This document shows positions 40,600 to 50,003 of a DNA stretch of 64,000 nucleotides, piece by piece; the stretch's first letter is position 1; each line of letters starts with the position of its first letter. Origin of the DNA: Streptomyces sp. SAI-135 (GTDB lineage Bacteria; Actinomycetota; Actinomycetes; Streptomycetales; Streptomycetaceae); the NCBI RefSeq assembly GCF_029893805.1, contig NZ_JARXYP010000002.1, positions 4,526,001 through 4,590,000 on the forward strand, read 5' to 3'. Position numbers and translations under genes: made by a program. Below the pieces are notes generated by a model. The model saw nothing but the letters and a program-made list of their open reading frames with translations. It searched no databases and had not been told where the DNA came from.

Positions 40600-42789
40600 T
40601 CAGCCGCTCGCCTTCTGGGTGAGGTCGTAGAAGGTGGCCGAACCGACCGTGACCTTCTTGAAGTTGGCCTCGACCCACGAGGTGATCTGCGAGGACGTAC
40701 CGCTGCTGCTGCCGCCCATGCCGCCGCCCGAGCCGCCGGAGATGAAGTAGTGGATCTTCCCGTCCGCCACGTACTCCTTGAACTGGGCCAGCGTCGGGGA
40801 CGGGTCGGTGCCGTTGAAGCCGCCGATCGCCATCACCGGGTCGCCGGTGGAGAGCTGGTAGCTCGCCGCGTTCTGGGCGCCGATGGCCGCCGCGACCCAG
40901 GTGTACTTCGACGAGTCGGTCTCCAGCAGCTTCTTGGCCTCGGAGCTGACGCTCGCGCCGTTCAGCAGGCCGCCGACGCCACCGCCGCCCATGCCGCCAC
41001 CGTCGCCGGTCTGTCCGCCGGGGCCGCCCTGCTGGTTCTGGGTGCCGCCGTTGCCGTTCTGCTGGTTCTGGCCCTGCCCACCGGGCATGCCGCCGCCGGG
41101 GAAGCCGCCGGTGCCACCGCCCTGCGTGTTGCCGTTGCCGTTCTGCTGCTGGCCCTGCTGGCCCGGCATGCCGCCGCCGAAGCCGCCGCGGCCACCGCCG
41201 CCCGGACCGCCGCCGCCCATCATGGACGCGCCCGCCGGGCCCGCCGTCACGATGGAACCGGTGTGGCCCTCCTGGAGGGTGCTCAGGGTGTACGCCGTCG
41301 GGCCGGCCAGGGCCGCCACCAGGCCCAGGGAGGCCGCGGCGAGGGCGAGTCGCCGGCTGAGCCGGCCCGCGAAGATCAGGCCGAGCGCGGCGACCAGGCC
41401 GCCGATCAGGACCAGGTACTTCAGCCAGGGCAGGTAGTCGGAGGTGCGGTTGAGGAGGACGTAGCTCCAGGCGGCCGCCGCCACGACCGAGGCCGCGAGG
41501 GTGATCGACGCCCACAGTTCGGCGCGCCTCTCCCACAGGAGCCCCGCGCCCATGCCGATCACGGCCGCCAGGTAGGGGGCGAGGGCCACCGTGTAGTACT
41601 GGTGGAAGATGCCCGCCATGTAGCTGAAGACGACCGTGGTCATCAGCAGCGAGCCGCCCCAGACCAGGAACGAACCGCGGGTCACCGACGTCCGCTTGAG
41701 CCTGCGGGTCGCCACCAGACCGGCGACGAGCAGGATCAGCGCGGCCGGCAGCAGCCAGGAGATCTGACCGCCGATCTCGGAGTTGAACATCCGGTCCCAG
41801 CCGGTCTCGCCCCACTGCCCGGTGCCTCCCGCGCCGCCGCCTCCGCCGACGGAGCCGGTCTCGTCGCCGTTGAGGCGGCCGAGGCCGTTGTAGCCGAAGG
41901 TCAGTTCCAGGAAGGAGTTGTTCTGGGAGCCGCCGATGTAGGGGCGGGAGGAGGCGGGCCACAGCTCGACGATCGCCACCCACCAGCCGCCGGAGACGAC
42001 CAACGCCGCGGTGGCTGCCGCCAGTTGACCGAACCGCTTCTTGACGGAGACCGGCGCGCAGACGGCGTAGACGATCGCCAGCGGCGGCAGGATCAGGAAG
42101 GCCTGGAGGGTCTTGGCGAGGAACGCGAAGCCGATCGCGGCACCGGCCCACAGCAGCCACTTCGTACGGCCGTCCTCCAGGGCGCGGACCACGAGATAGC
42201 AGGCCACCGCCATGAGCAGGGCCAGCATGGCGTCGGGGTTGTTGAACCGGAACATCAGCGCCGCGACGGGGGTGAGCGCGAGCACGGCGCCCGCGATCAG
42301 ACCGGCCGCGGGGCTGAACCGGCGGCGCACGGAGGCGTGGACGACGGCGACCGTGCCGACGCCCATGAGGACCTCGGGGGCCAGGATCGCCCAGGAGTTC
42401 AGGCCGAAGATCCGCACCGACAGCTCCATCGGCCACAGCGAGGCCGGGGGCTTGTCGACGGTGATCGCGTTGCCCGCGTCCAGCGAGCCGAAGAAGAACG
42501 CCTTCCAGGACTGCGATCCCGCCTGGACCGCCGCCGAGTAGAAGGAGTTGGCGTAGCCGGAGGAGCTCAGGTTGTACAGGTAGAGCAGGAGGGTCACGGC
42601 CAGCAGGCCGAGGAAGGCCGGGCGCGCCCAGCGGGGGTCCTCGGGGCGGCCGCGCCACAGTCTGCGCACGAAGGGCTGCCGGGGTTCACCGGACGAGGGC
42701 GCCGGGACGGCGGCCGGCGCCCCGGGGGCCGTCGCCGCCGGACCCCACCCGGAACCCTGCTGGGTCGGACGGTCGGTCTGCGTGGTCAT
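40600..42789 (-). CDS. GT39/ArnT-like polyprenyl-phosphate-sugar glycosyltransferase
   Basis: 729 residues with about 12 helices. The N-terminal GT39 (PMT_2) region has LDAGNAITVDKPPASLWPM, with the acidic residue expected for catalysis in the first extracytoplasmic loop, and FRFNNPDAMLALLM. Residues ~530-620 are a Gly/Gln/Asn-rich, probably disordered stretch (GGGMPGQQGQQQNGNGN...) before a conserved C-terminal domain (DPVMAIGGFNGTDPSPTLAQ). It resembles YkcB-type proteins that transfer a sugar from a lipid carrier outside the membrane. Its ATG overlaps the stop of the preceding GT2 gene (TGATG), so they are coupled. Confidence 0.9.
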   Translation of the reverse strand: MTTQTDRPTQQGSGWGPAATAPGAPAAVPAPSSGEPRQPFVRRLWRGRPEDPRWARPAFLGLLAVTLLLYLYNLSSSGYANSFYSAAVQAGSQSWKAFFFGSLDAGNAITVDKPPASLWPMELSVRIFGLNSWAILAPEVLMGVGTVAVVHASVRRRFSPAAGLIAGAVLALTPVAALMFRFNNPDAMLALLMAVACYLVVRALEDGRTKWLLWAGAAIGFAFLAKTLQAFLILPPLAIVYAVCAPVSVKKRFGQLAAATAALVVSGGWWVAIVELWPASSRPYIGGSQNNSFLELTFGYNGLGRLNGDETGSVGGGGGAGGTGQWGETGWDRMFNSEIGGQISWLLPAALILLVAGLVATRRLKRTSVTRGSFLVWGGSLLMTTVVFSYMAGIFHQYYTVALAPYLAAVIGMGAGLLWERRAELWASITLAASVVAAAAWSYVLLNRTSDYLPWLKYLVLIGGLVAALGLIFAGRLSRRLALAAASLGLVAALAGPTAYTLSTLQEGHTGSIVTAGPAGASMMGGGGPGGGGRGGFGGGMPGQQGQQQNGNGNTQGGGTGGFPGGGMPGGQGQNQQNGNGGTQNQQGGPGGQTGDGGGMGGGGVGGLLNGASVSSEAKKLLETDSSKYTWVAAAIGAQNAASYQLSTGDPVMAIGGFNGTDPSPTLAQFKEYVADGKIHYFISGGSGGGMGGSSSGTSSQITSWVEANFKKVTVGSATFYDLTQKASG

Positions 42790-44294
42790 CAGGGCTTCCT
42801 CGGGTCGGTGTCGGTCGGGCGCACCGGCTGCAACCGCACGGTGGCGTCCTTCCAGGAGCGCTGCTCCGCGGCTTCACCGGCGCGGAACTCGGTCGTGTCG
42901 TACGGGGACGCCGGCGTGTACGGCGTCGGGGCGTACTGCTGTGCCGTGGGGCGCTGGGGCAGCGGCTCGTAAGGCTCCTGCGGGAGCCGCTGGGTGGAGA
43001 AGGCAGGCGAGGCCGGGGTGTGGGCGGCGACGACGGTGGACCGGGGCCGGTCGTCGTCGCGGTCGGGGAAGACCCAGGCCCGGAAGAGCAGGAAGCGCAG
43101 CACGGTCGCCGCGAGGTTGGCGGCGATCAGCACCGCCAGCTCGGTGGAGTGCGCGGGGTCGCTGCTGGCCGCGTTGAGCGCGGCGAGCGATCCGCTGGTC
43201 AGCGCGAGGCCGATGCCGAAGACGACCAGGCCCTGCGCCTGGTGCCGGACGGCACCGCCCCGCCCGCGCACCCCGAAGGTCAGACGCCGGTTGGCGGCGG
43301 TGTTGGCGACCGCGGAGACCAGCAGGGCCAGCGTGTTGGCGATCTGGGAGCCGCCGAACTGCCGGAAGGCGCTGTAGAGGACGAGGTAGAAGAGGGTCGA
43401 CAGACCGCCGACCACGCAGAACCCGACGAGCTGGCGGGCCAGTCCCTTCGGCACGTCCTGGATCTCGCGGTCGCGCGGGTCGTCACCGAAGGGCCGGGTG
43501 ATCCGGTCCAGCGGCAGCGATCCGCTCGCCAGGGCCTTGCCCACCCGCCACACGCCCTTGAGGTCCTCGGTCGCCGTCTTCACGATGTGGACGGTGGAGT
43601 CCGGGTCGTCGACCCAGTCGACGGGCACTTCGTGGATACGCAGCCCCGCGCGCTCGGCGATGACCAGCATCTCGGTGTCGAAGAACCAGCCGGTGTCCTC
43701 GACGAGCGGCAGCAGGACCTGCGCCACGTCACGCCGGATGGCCTTGAATCCGCACTGGGCGTCGGAGAAGCGGGCCTGGAGGGAGCCGCGCAGGATGAGG
43801 TTGTAGGCGCGGCTGATGAACTCGCGCTTGGGGCCGCGCACCACCCGGGAGCTGCGGGCGAGCCGGGAGCCGATCGCCAGGTCGGAGTGGCCCGAGATCA
43901 GCGGGGCCACCAGCGGCAGCAGGGCGTTGAGGTCGGTGGACAGGTCCACGTCCATGTAGGCGAGGACCGGGGCGTCCGAGGCGGACCAGACGGTCCGCAG
44001 CGCCCGGCCGCGGCCCTTCTGCTCCAGCCGGAAGGCCCTGACCTCAACGATCTCCGCCTCCAGCCGCCGCGACACCAGGGGAGTGGTGTCCGTCGACGCG
44101 TTGTCCGCGATGGTGATGCGGAACGCGTACGGGAAGGTGCGCTTGAGGTGCTCGTGCAGTCTCAGCACACACGGCTGGAGGTCCTTCTCCTCGTTGTAGA
44201 CGGGGATCACTACGTCCAGGACAGGCGTACCGGCGTCGCCGGCCGGGAGGTGCTCCCGCGCCGGCAGGGTGCCGGGAGAAGAGTCGGTTCGCAT
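42789..44294 (-). CDS. Bifunctional GT2 glycosyltransferase-GtrA family membrane protein
   Basis: 501 residues. Residues ~25-280: GT-A fold dolichyl/polyprenyl-phosphate sugar synthase (DVVIPVYNEEKDL, ADNASTDTT, AYMDVDLSTDL with the DxD metal site, then QCGFKAIRRD). Residues ~310-430: GtrA with four helices (LVGFCVVGGLSTLFYLVLY). It thus could make a polyprenyl-phosphate-sugar on the inside and assist its flipping for the GT39 partner. The C-terminal 70 residues are disordered. The ATG at 44294 is used because the preceding residues lie within the histidine kinase end. Confidence 0.92.
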   Translation of the reverse strand: MRTDSSPGTLPAREHLPAGDAGTPVLDVVIPVYNEEKDLQPCVLRLHEHLKRTFPYAFRITIADNASTDTTPLVSRRLEAEIVEVRAFRLEQKGRGRALRTVWSASDAPVLAYMDVDLSTDLNALLPLVAPLISGHSDLAIGSRLARSSRVVRGPKREFISRAYNLILRGSLQARFSDAQCGFKAIRRDVAQVLLPLVEDTGWFFDTEMLVIAERAGLRIHEVPVDWVDDPDSTVHIVKTATEDLKGVWRVGKALASGSLPLDRITRPFGDDPRDREIQDVPKGLARQLVGFCVVGGLSTLFYLVLYSAFRQFGGSQIANTLALLVSAVANTAANRRLTFGVRGRGGAVRHQAQGLVVFGIGLALTSGSLAALNAASSDPAHSTELAVLIAANLAATVLRFLLFRAWVFPDRDDDRPRSTVVAAHTPASPAFSTQRLPQEPYEPLPQRPTAQQYAPTPYTPASPYDTTEFRAGEAAEQRSWKDATVRLQPVRPTDTDPRKP

Positions 44295-44308
44295 GGGAAC
44301 GACTCTGG

Positions 44309-45935
44309 TCAAGCCCCCTGTTGCACCCATATGGCGGCGCTGTGCTGTGCCTGTGAGTGCGGTTGCCAGTTGGTTTCGGGCGCCGGGCGGGGGGCCGCGG
44401 GCCCGACCGCGGGCAGGTGCACGGTGAACACGGTCCGCCCCGGCACGCTGTCCACGGTCACCGCGCCGCCGTGCGCGGTCGCGACGGCCTGCACGATGGC
44501 GAGGCCGAGACCGGTGGACCCGGTGGCGCGGGAGCGCGCGGAGTCACCGCGTGCGAACCGTTCGAAGACGTGCGGGAGCAGGTCGGACGGGATGCCCTGG
44601 CCGTTGTCCTCGACGTCCACGCACATCCACGGTCCGCGGCGCTGCACGCGCGCGGTGACCGTCGTACCCGGCGGGGTGTGCTTGCGGGCGTTGCCGAGCA
44701 GGTTGATGAGCACCTGCTGGAGCCGGGCCGCGTCACCGGAGACGAGGGCGGGTTCGTCGGGCAGGTCAAGGCGCCAGTTGTGGTCCATGCCGGCCGCGCG
44801 GGCGTCGCTGATGGTGTCCACGACGAGCGGGACGAGGTCGGTCTGCTCGAACTGGAGCGGCCGCCCGGCGTCCAGCCGCGCGAGCAGCAGCAGATCCTCC
44901 ACGAGCAGCGTCATCCGGCCCGCCTCGGACTCGATACGGCCGAGCGCGTGCCGGGTGTCGGGGCCGACCTGTTCCCTGCCGCGCCGGGTGAGCTCGGCGT
45001 ACCCGCGGATGGAGGCGAGCGGAGTTCTGAGCTCGTGACTGGCGTCGGCCACGAACTGCCGTACCCGCATCTCGCTCTGCTGCCGTGCGTGCAGGGCGCC
45101 GTGGACGTGGTCCAGCATCCGGTTCAGCGCGGAGCCGACCTGGCCGACCTCGGTGTGCGGGTCGCACTCCGACTCGGGCACCCGCTCGCTGAGGTTCACC
45201 TCGCCGGTGTGGAGGGGCAGTTCGGAGACCCGGGTGGCGGTGTGGGCGACCTTGCGCAGGGGGCGGGTGGCGAGGCCGACGAGGACGTAACCGGCGATGA
45301 CGGCGGCGCCGAGACCTGCGGCGGTGACGCTGACCTCGACGAGGATCAGGGTGTCGATGGTGGCGTCGATGTCCTGGGTGGGGACGGCCACGTAGTAGGC
45401 GGAGGTGTCGTTGGTGGCGTACCGGACGAGGTAGTCGCCGATGCCGGGGAGCTCGACCTTGTGCTCTTTGTTGTCCTTGGGGACCCGCGTCGAGTGCCTT
45501 GATCTGGGCGGCCGTGAGGTTCTCGGCGGTCATCTCGAAGTTCTGGTCGGACTTCACGCCGCGCTTGGCGTCGGTGATCGTGCCCTTCTCCACCTTGGCC
45601 GCGATGGTGCCGTCCGGCCCCGGGCCGGTGACGAACTTGGCGGGAGTGCTCAGCCGGTTGCCCTGCCCGACGGGCTTGTCCTCGTCGTTGTCGCCGTTGC
45701 CGAGCTGCCCGGGCGGGAAGTCGCGGGGCGCCGCCCGCGACGCGGCCTCGTTGAGCTTGCCGCTCAGCTGGTCGTACAGATGCGACCGCAGTGCCAGTGT
45801 CGTCACGGTGCCGATCACCGAGCAGACCACGGCGATCAGCACCACCGACGCGACGACGAGCCGCGTCCGCAGCGTGCGCGGCTTGCCTGCTCGCCCTGCC
45901 CGCTGCTGCGCCCGCGGCCGTCGTCGCCCGCTCAT
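44309..45935 (-). pseudogene. Sensor histidine kinase, frame broken by one extra base
   Basis: Reading from 45935: basic start, helix LVVASVVLIAVVCSVIGTV, extracytoplasmic domain to IKALDAG; then a +1 shift near 45477-45487 (CGGGTCCCC on the minus strand) after which the frame gives DNKEHKVELPGIGDYLVRY, a second helix, HAMP, phospho-acceptor His in FVADASHELRTPLASIRGY, N box LINLLGNARKHTPPG, and G boxes VEDNGQGIP and STGLGLAIVQ. All domains are intact apart from the shift. ATGA overlap with the response regulator upstream indicates an operon. A sequencing error is the simplest cause; if real, the kinase is inactive. Confidence 0.85.
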
Positions 45936-46684
45936 GAGGCGGCGGGCTTGATCAGGTAACCGGCGCCGCGCCGGGTGTGGATCATCGGCTCACGTCCCGC
46001 GTCGATCTTCCGGCGCAGGTAGGAGATGTAGAGCTCGACGACGTTGGCCTGGCCGCCGAAGTCGTACGACCACACCCGGTCGAGGATCTGCGCCTTGCTC
46101 AGCACCCGCCGGGGGTTGCGCATCAGGAACCGCAGGAGCTCGAACTCGGTCGCGGTGAGGTGGATGTTCTCCCCGGCCCGCGCGACCTCGTGGCTGTCCT
46201 CGTCGAGGGTGAGGTCGCCGACGACCAGCACGGAGTCGGAGCGGCGGTCGGCCGCGCCGGAGCGGCGGATGAGTCCGCGCAGCCGGGCCACGACCTCTTC
46301 GAGGCTGAACGGCTTGGTGACGTAGTCGTCGCCACCGGCGGTGAGCCCGGCGATACGGTCCTCCACGGCGTCCTTCGCCGTCAGGAACAGCACGGGCACG
46401 TCCGGCAGTTCGCGGCGCAGCCGCCCCAGGACGGTGAGGCCGTCCATGTCCGGGAGCATCATGTCCAGGACCACGGCGTCGGGCCGGAACTCCCGCGCGG
46501 TCTGGACGGCGCCCGTGCCGTCACCCGCGCTGCGGATCTGCCAGCCCTCGTAGCGCAGGGCCATGGACAGCAGTTCGGTGATCGACAGCTCGTCGTCCAC
46601 CACAAGCACGCGGACGGGGCTCCCGTCCGGCCTCAGCAGTTCGGTGCGCCCCTGGGGCGAGGTCGTGGTCATGGTGAACACCAT
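45932..46684 (-). CDS. OmpR/PhoB family response regulator
   Basis: About 250 residues from ATG 46684 (ATG 46672 possible). Receiver: VRVLVVDDELSITELL, phospho-Asp in AVVLDMMLPDMDG, Thr in FLTAKD, Lys in YVTKPFSLEE. C-terminal winged helix: VARAGENIHLTATEFELLRFL, NPRRVLSKAQILDRVW, VVELYISYLRRKID, HTRRGAGYLIK. Partner kinase follows with ATGA overlap and the GT2/GT39 genes come next, so the system may sense envelope state and control lipid-linked sugar transfer. Resembles actinobacterial MprA/TrcR-type regulators. Confidence 0.95.
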   Translation of the reverse strand: MVFTMTTTSPQGRTELLRPDGSPVRVLVVDDELSITELLSMALRYEGWQIRSAGDGTGAVQTAREFRPDAVVLDMMLPDMDGLTVLGRLRRELPDVPVLFLTAKDAVEDRIAGLTAGGDDYVTKPFSLEEVVARLRGLIRRSGAADRRSDSVLVVGDLTLDEDSHEVARAGENIHLTATEFELLRFLMRNPRRVLSKAQILDRVWSYDFGGQANVVELYISYLRRKIDAGREPMIHTRRGAGYLIKPAAS

Positions 46685-46836
46685 GTCGGGGCCCCCTGAG
46701 AGCACCCTTTCGGCAGTCTGTGATTTCCCTGAGAAACGCACAGGCGGCTCTCAGGGAACCCCTGGGAACGTCCTGGTCCGACGGGACGGACGGGGCATCG
46801 TCGCCCGGACTCCGCCCACTCTGCCCACTCCGCCCG

Positions 46837-47328
46837 CTACCGGACCGGCCCCTGCTCGTCCACCTCGACCGTCGGCGCCCCCAGGAACACCTCGGTGCCG
46901 ACGGGGCCGTAGGCGATGTTGAAGGTGTCCAGCCAGTACGACCAGTCCCGCACCCCGGCGGCGCTGCTGAAGCGGTAGTTGAGCCGCCACCGCACCCACT
47001 GGCCGGGCTCGAGCCGCACGCCCGGGCGCCGCCGCGGCCGGGGCGGCACCCCGAACATCGGACGCACCCTGGGCAGGACGCGCAACCGCCGGTCCGCCTC
47101 GCGGAGTTGCACGTCGACCCCGCGGAGGCTGTCACCCTGCCGGCCGTGCGGCACGAAGTCGTCCCGCTCGTCCATGCTGACCGCGTGGACGAACGGCTCC
47201 CCGGCCCGCCGCACCGCGGAGGGCGGCAGCGCGAAGCCGACCGGGGCCGCGTTCCTCCTGGTGGCGGCCTCGCCGCCCCGGGACCGCTTCGTCCACGACG
47301 TGCGTATCCACTGCACGGTGACGTCCAT
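46837..47328 (-). CDS. Hypothetical protein, unknown family
   Basis: 163 residues, Arg-rich, ATG with GGGAG upstream. It contains GQWVRWRLNYRFSSAAG and WSYWLDTFNIAYGPVGTEVF segments that look like beta strands of a folded domain, so it is probably real. No known motif, membrane helix or signal. It follows the DUF2797 gene by 16 bp and is likely co-transcribed with it. Confidence 0.65.
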   Translation of the reverse strand: MDVTVQWIRTSWTKRSRGGEAATRRNAAPVGFALPPSAVRRAGEPFVHAVSMDERDDFVPHGRQGDSLRGVDVQLREADRRLRVLPRVRPMFGVPPRPRRRPGVRLEPGQWVRWRLNYRFSSAAGVRDWSYWLDTFNIAYGPVGTEVFLGAPTVEVDEQGPVR

Positions 47329-47344
47329 CCCGGCTCCCCCCTCG

Positions 47345-48220
47345 TCAGAACAACCCGTCCTGTACCCCCGCCGCCTCCTTGAACTCTCTCACCGGCACGC
47401 TGATGTCCACCCCGTCGGCCGGAACCAGTTCCCACCCCGTCATCAGCCGGGTGTCCAGTACGACGACCGCACCGCCCTCCGTCTCCAGGTGCAGGTCGGG
47501 TCCGGCGGCCGCGCGCAGCCGCCCGCCCACCGACCCGCCCGCGACGAGCTCGCTCACCTCACCCAGGGCGGCGGGCAGTGCGGCGAGGCCGAAGATCTCG
47601 ACATGGTCGACCGGTCGGTACGGTGCGCGCTCCAGGGAGTCCGGCCAGCCGCCCAGCGCCACCGCCCGCGCGTGCAGTCCGGCGAGCTCGGCCGCCCGCT
47701 CGCCGGCCGACCCCGGCAGGGCGGACCGTACGGCCCGCTTGGCGCCGTACGGAATGCGGTCGGGCACCGAGAGCGCCGCCCGCAGCAGTTCCTCGGTGCG
47801 CCGCGCGGCCATCAGCGGACCGGTGCCGAGCCAGCTGAAGCAGACGGCCCCCTGCTCCAACAGGCGCGCGGAGCCCCGCTGGTGGGCCGTGATGCCGACC
47901 TTGACCATGCCGGGCCCGAACCACGCCAGATACACCCGGTACGGCCGGGGGTCGTCCGTGAGCGTGTCGGCGGCCACGGAGTGCGCCCGGTCAAGGCGCG
48001 CACACTCCTCGCACCGCGCCCCCGTGCTGCGCCCCGACACCGCGGCCCGTGCCGGACACACGTGCCCCCGCGCTCCCACACAGGTCCGCACACCCCCCTC
48101 CGCGACCCCGAAGGCCACCCGCTTCCCCCGGGTCAGCGCACTGTGCCGGCCACCGTCCCAGCGCAGCACGGGCCCGTCCGCCGACCACGACAACCCCGAG
48201 CACTTCCATCCCTGTGCCAT
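47345..48220 (-). CDS. DUF2797 family protein
   Basis: 291 residues. The N-terminal part has CVGARGHVCPA... and ARCEECARLD, four cysteines that could bind zinc. The central block YRVYLAWFGPGMVKVGITAH resembles the GIY-YIG-like beginning of DUF2797 proteins, whose function is not established. The C-terminal half ends VLDTRLMTGWELVPADG. Family members occur across actinobacteria, usually as single genes. No catalytic claim can be made. Confidence 0.8.
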   Translation of the reverse strand: MAQGWKCSGLSWSADGPVLRWDGGRHSALTRGKRVAFGVAEGGVRTCVGARGHVCPARAAVSGRSTGARCEECARLDRAHSVAADTLTDDPRPYRVYLAWFGPGMVKVGITAHQRGSARLLEQGAVCFSWLGTGPLMAARRTEELLRAALSVPDRIPYGAKRAVRSALPGSAGERAAELAGLHARAVALGGWPDSLERAPYRPVDHVEIFGLAALPAALGEVSELVAGGSVGGRLRAAAGPDLHLETEGGAVVVLDTRLMTGWELVPADGVDISVPVREFKEAAGVQDGLF

Positions 48221-48278
48221 CCCTCACGAGAGTAGGGGGCACCACTGACAACGGCCCGCACGAGATCGAGGGTCCCGG

Positions 48279-48656
48279 TCAGCCCACCGACTCGACGGGC
48301 AACGGCTCCGCGGACACCGCCGGTTCCGACGTCGCTCCGACCACCCCGGTCCGCGCGCGGCCCCGTCCGGCCATGCGGCATCCGACGCACCCCGGGTGCC
48401 CCTGCCGGGCGCCGGTGTCCCGCACCCGCATCCCCCACTGCTCGCGCGGCCGACGGCCCGGCGGCTTGCCCCAGCCGGACAGATGCAGGGCCCAGGTCAC
48501 GAGGGCGCTCGCCGCGGTGATCACGAGACCGACGGCGATCAGCGCGCCGGAGACCGTGCACACCCCCACCCCCAGCACGGACGTCCCCACGGTGGCGACG
48601 GCAACTCCGCTCCACCCGGCGACCGTGTGCCCCTCGTCATACTGATGTGCACTCAC
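48279..48656 (-). CDS. HGxxPAAW-type small membrane protein
   Basis: 125 residues from GTG. The N-terminal DEGHTVAGWSG is a variant of the HGxxPAAW motif that names the family, followed by two helices (VAVATVGTSVLGVGVC and ALIAVGLVITAASALVTWAL). The C-terminal tail holds HPGCVGCRMAGR, a CxxC pair. Divergent from the MarR gene. Function unknown; the family is confined to actinobacteria. Confidence 0.75.
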   Translation of the reverse strand: MSAHQYDEGHTVAGWSGVAVATVGTSVLGVGVCTVSGALIAVGLVITAASALVTWALHLSGWGKPPGRRPREQWGMRVRDTGARQGHPGCVGCRMAGRGRARTGVVGATSEPAVSAEPLPVESVG

Positions 48657-48740
48657 AGATCCTCCTCGACCGCACTTTCTCTCACCTCCTAAGAAATTTA
48701 GCTCAGAAACCTCTCACGCACTAAGGGAATAAGGATTCCG

Positions 48741-49229
48741 ATGCCCGCCGAGCCCCGCCCCGCCGCCACTCCGGCCCAGGCACTGGAGGCGATGGACTTC
48801 TTCATCGCCACCGCCCACCTCGGCCAGCAGGAGATAGCCCAGCGGCTGGGCCTGAACGTGACCGACCTGCTGAGCTTCGCCTGCGTCCTGAAGGCGGGCG
48901 AGAACCTCCTCACCGCGGGCGACCTCGCCGAGCACGCCCACGTCACGACCGGCGCGGTCACGGGCATCCTCAACCGCCTCGAACGCGGCGGCTACGTCAC
49001 CCGCGTCCCCGACCCCGCCGACCGCCGCCGCGTCCGGGTCGCCGCGCGGCCCGATGCCGTGGCCAAGGTCGTCGCCCTCTACCAGCCGTACTACGACCGT
49101 CTCGACGCCGTCTTCGCGGAGTACTCCCCCGACGAGATCGCCGTGCTCCACGACTGGTTCAGCCGCTCGACGAACCTGGCGCTCGCCTATATCGAGGAGC
49201 TGCGGGCGAAGGACGCGGGGGGCGAGTAG
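48741..49229 (+). CDS. MarR family transcriptional regulator
   Basis: 162 residues, AAGGA before the ATG. HTH: AGENLLTAGDLAEHAHVTTGAVTGILNRLE, wing GGYVTRVPDPADRRRVRVAA, and helical dimerisation ends. The 80-bp divergent gap to the HGxxPAAW gene is AT-rich for this genome (CCTAAGAAATTTAGCTCAG), with AAATTT as a possible centre of its operator. The target is unknown; the divergent gene is a candidate. Confidence 0.9.
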   Translation: MPAEPRPAATPAQALEAMDFFIATAHLGQQEIAQRLGLNVTDLLSFACVLKAGENLLTAGDLAEHAHVTTGAVTGILNRLERGGYVTRVPDPADRRRVRVAARPDAVAKVVALYQPYYDRLDAVFAEYSPDEIAVLHDWFSRSTNLALAYIEELRAKDAGGE

Positions 49230-49419
49230 GGGGCGAGGCGAGTGGCGGTGCGGGGTCGAACGGCGGGGGCACCCCACCCCGGGGGTGCAGCCAGCCCTAC
49301 CTCCGGTCCGGGAGTGCGCTCCATCGTTTCTTAGGGCCCGCGACGGCATCGTTGATCACGGCTGGTCCACCCGGGATCCAGCGGATCGACCAGCGAACGG
49401 CGAGCCGGAGGAAACCCGC

Positions 49420-49956
49420 ATGGAGCCGCAGCCGACAGACCGGCCCCAGCCCCGCTCTCAGTCCCGGTCGCCGTTGCCCTCCCCGCCCGGCCCCGTCGCC
49501 TCCTTCGTGCGCTTCGTCGTCTGCGGCGGCGGAATCGGCGTCCTCTCCAGCCTCGCCGTACCGCTGGTCGCGACGACGATGCCGTGGGCCATGGCGAACG
49601 CGGTCGTCACCGTGGCCTCCACGCTCCTGTGCACCGAGCTGCACGCCCTGTTCACCTTCGGCACCGGCCGCCGCCCCGGACTGCGCAGGCACCTCCAGTC
49701 CTCCGGCTCGGCGGCCGCCGCGTACGTCGTCACCTGTGCCGCGATGTTCCTGCTCCACCTGATCCGGTCGACTCCCGGGATGTTCACGGAACAGGCGGTC
49801 TACCTCAGCGCCTCCGCGCTGGCCGGCACCGGCCGCTTCCTGGTCCTGCGCCTGTACGTCTTCGCGGGCACCCGCAAGGCCGGACGCCCGTCCGGCACCG
49901 TCGTCCCCCTGCCCCGCCCGTCCCTGCCGCGCACCACGGTGGCCCCGGCCTGCTGA
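49420..49956 (+). CDS. GtrA-like membrane protein
   Basis: 178 residues, GGAGGA before the ATG. After a Pro/Arg-rich start come four helices: SFVRFVVCGGGIGVLSSLAV, MANAVVTVASTLLCTEL, AAAYVVTCAAMFLLHLI and a fourth before the conserved FLVLRLYVFAG that ends GtrA domains. A stand-alone GtrA is presumed to help move polyprenyl-phosphate-linked sugars; the glycosyltransferase partner is not adjacent, although GT2-GtrA and GT39 genes lie 5 kb away. Confidence 0.82.
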   Translation: MEPQPTDRPQPRSQSRSPLPSPPGPVASFVRFVVCGGGIGVLSSLAVPLVATTMPWAMANAVVTVASTLLCTELHALFTFGTGRRPGLRRHLQSSGSAAAAYVVTCAAMFLLHLIRSTPGMFTEQAVYLSASALAGTGRFLVLRLYVFAGTRKAGRPSGTVVPLPRPSLPRTTVAPAC

Positions 49957-50003
49957 AAGCCCCGCCGGGGTGCAGACCCCGGCCTCATCCGGAAGGAACT
50001 CCC

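Noticed and set aside
42789..44294. Cell-wall arabinogalactan synthesis genes
   Set aside because: The GT2 and GT39 domain signatures fit polyprenyl-phosphate sugar transfer but nothing specifies arabinose or mycolate pathways.
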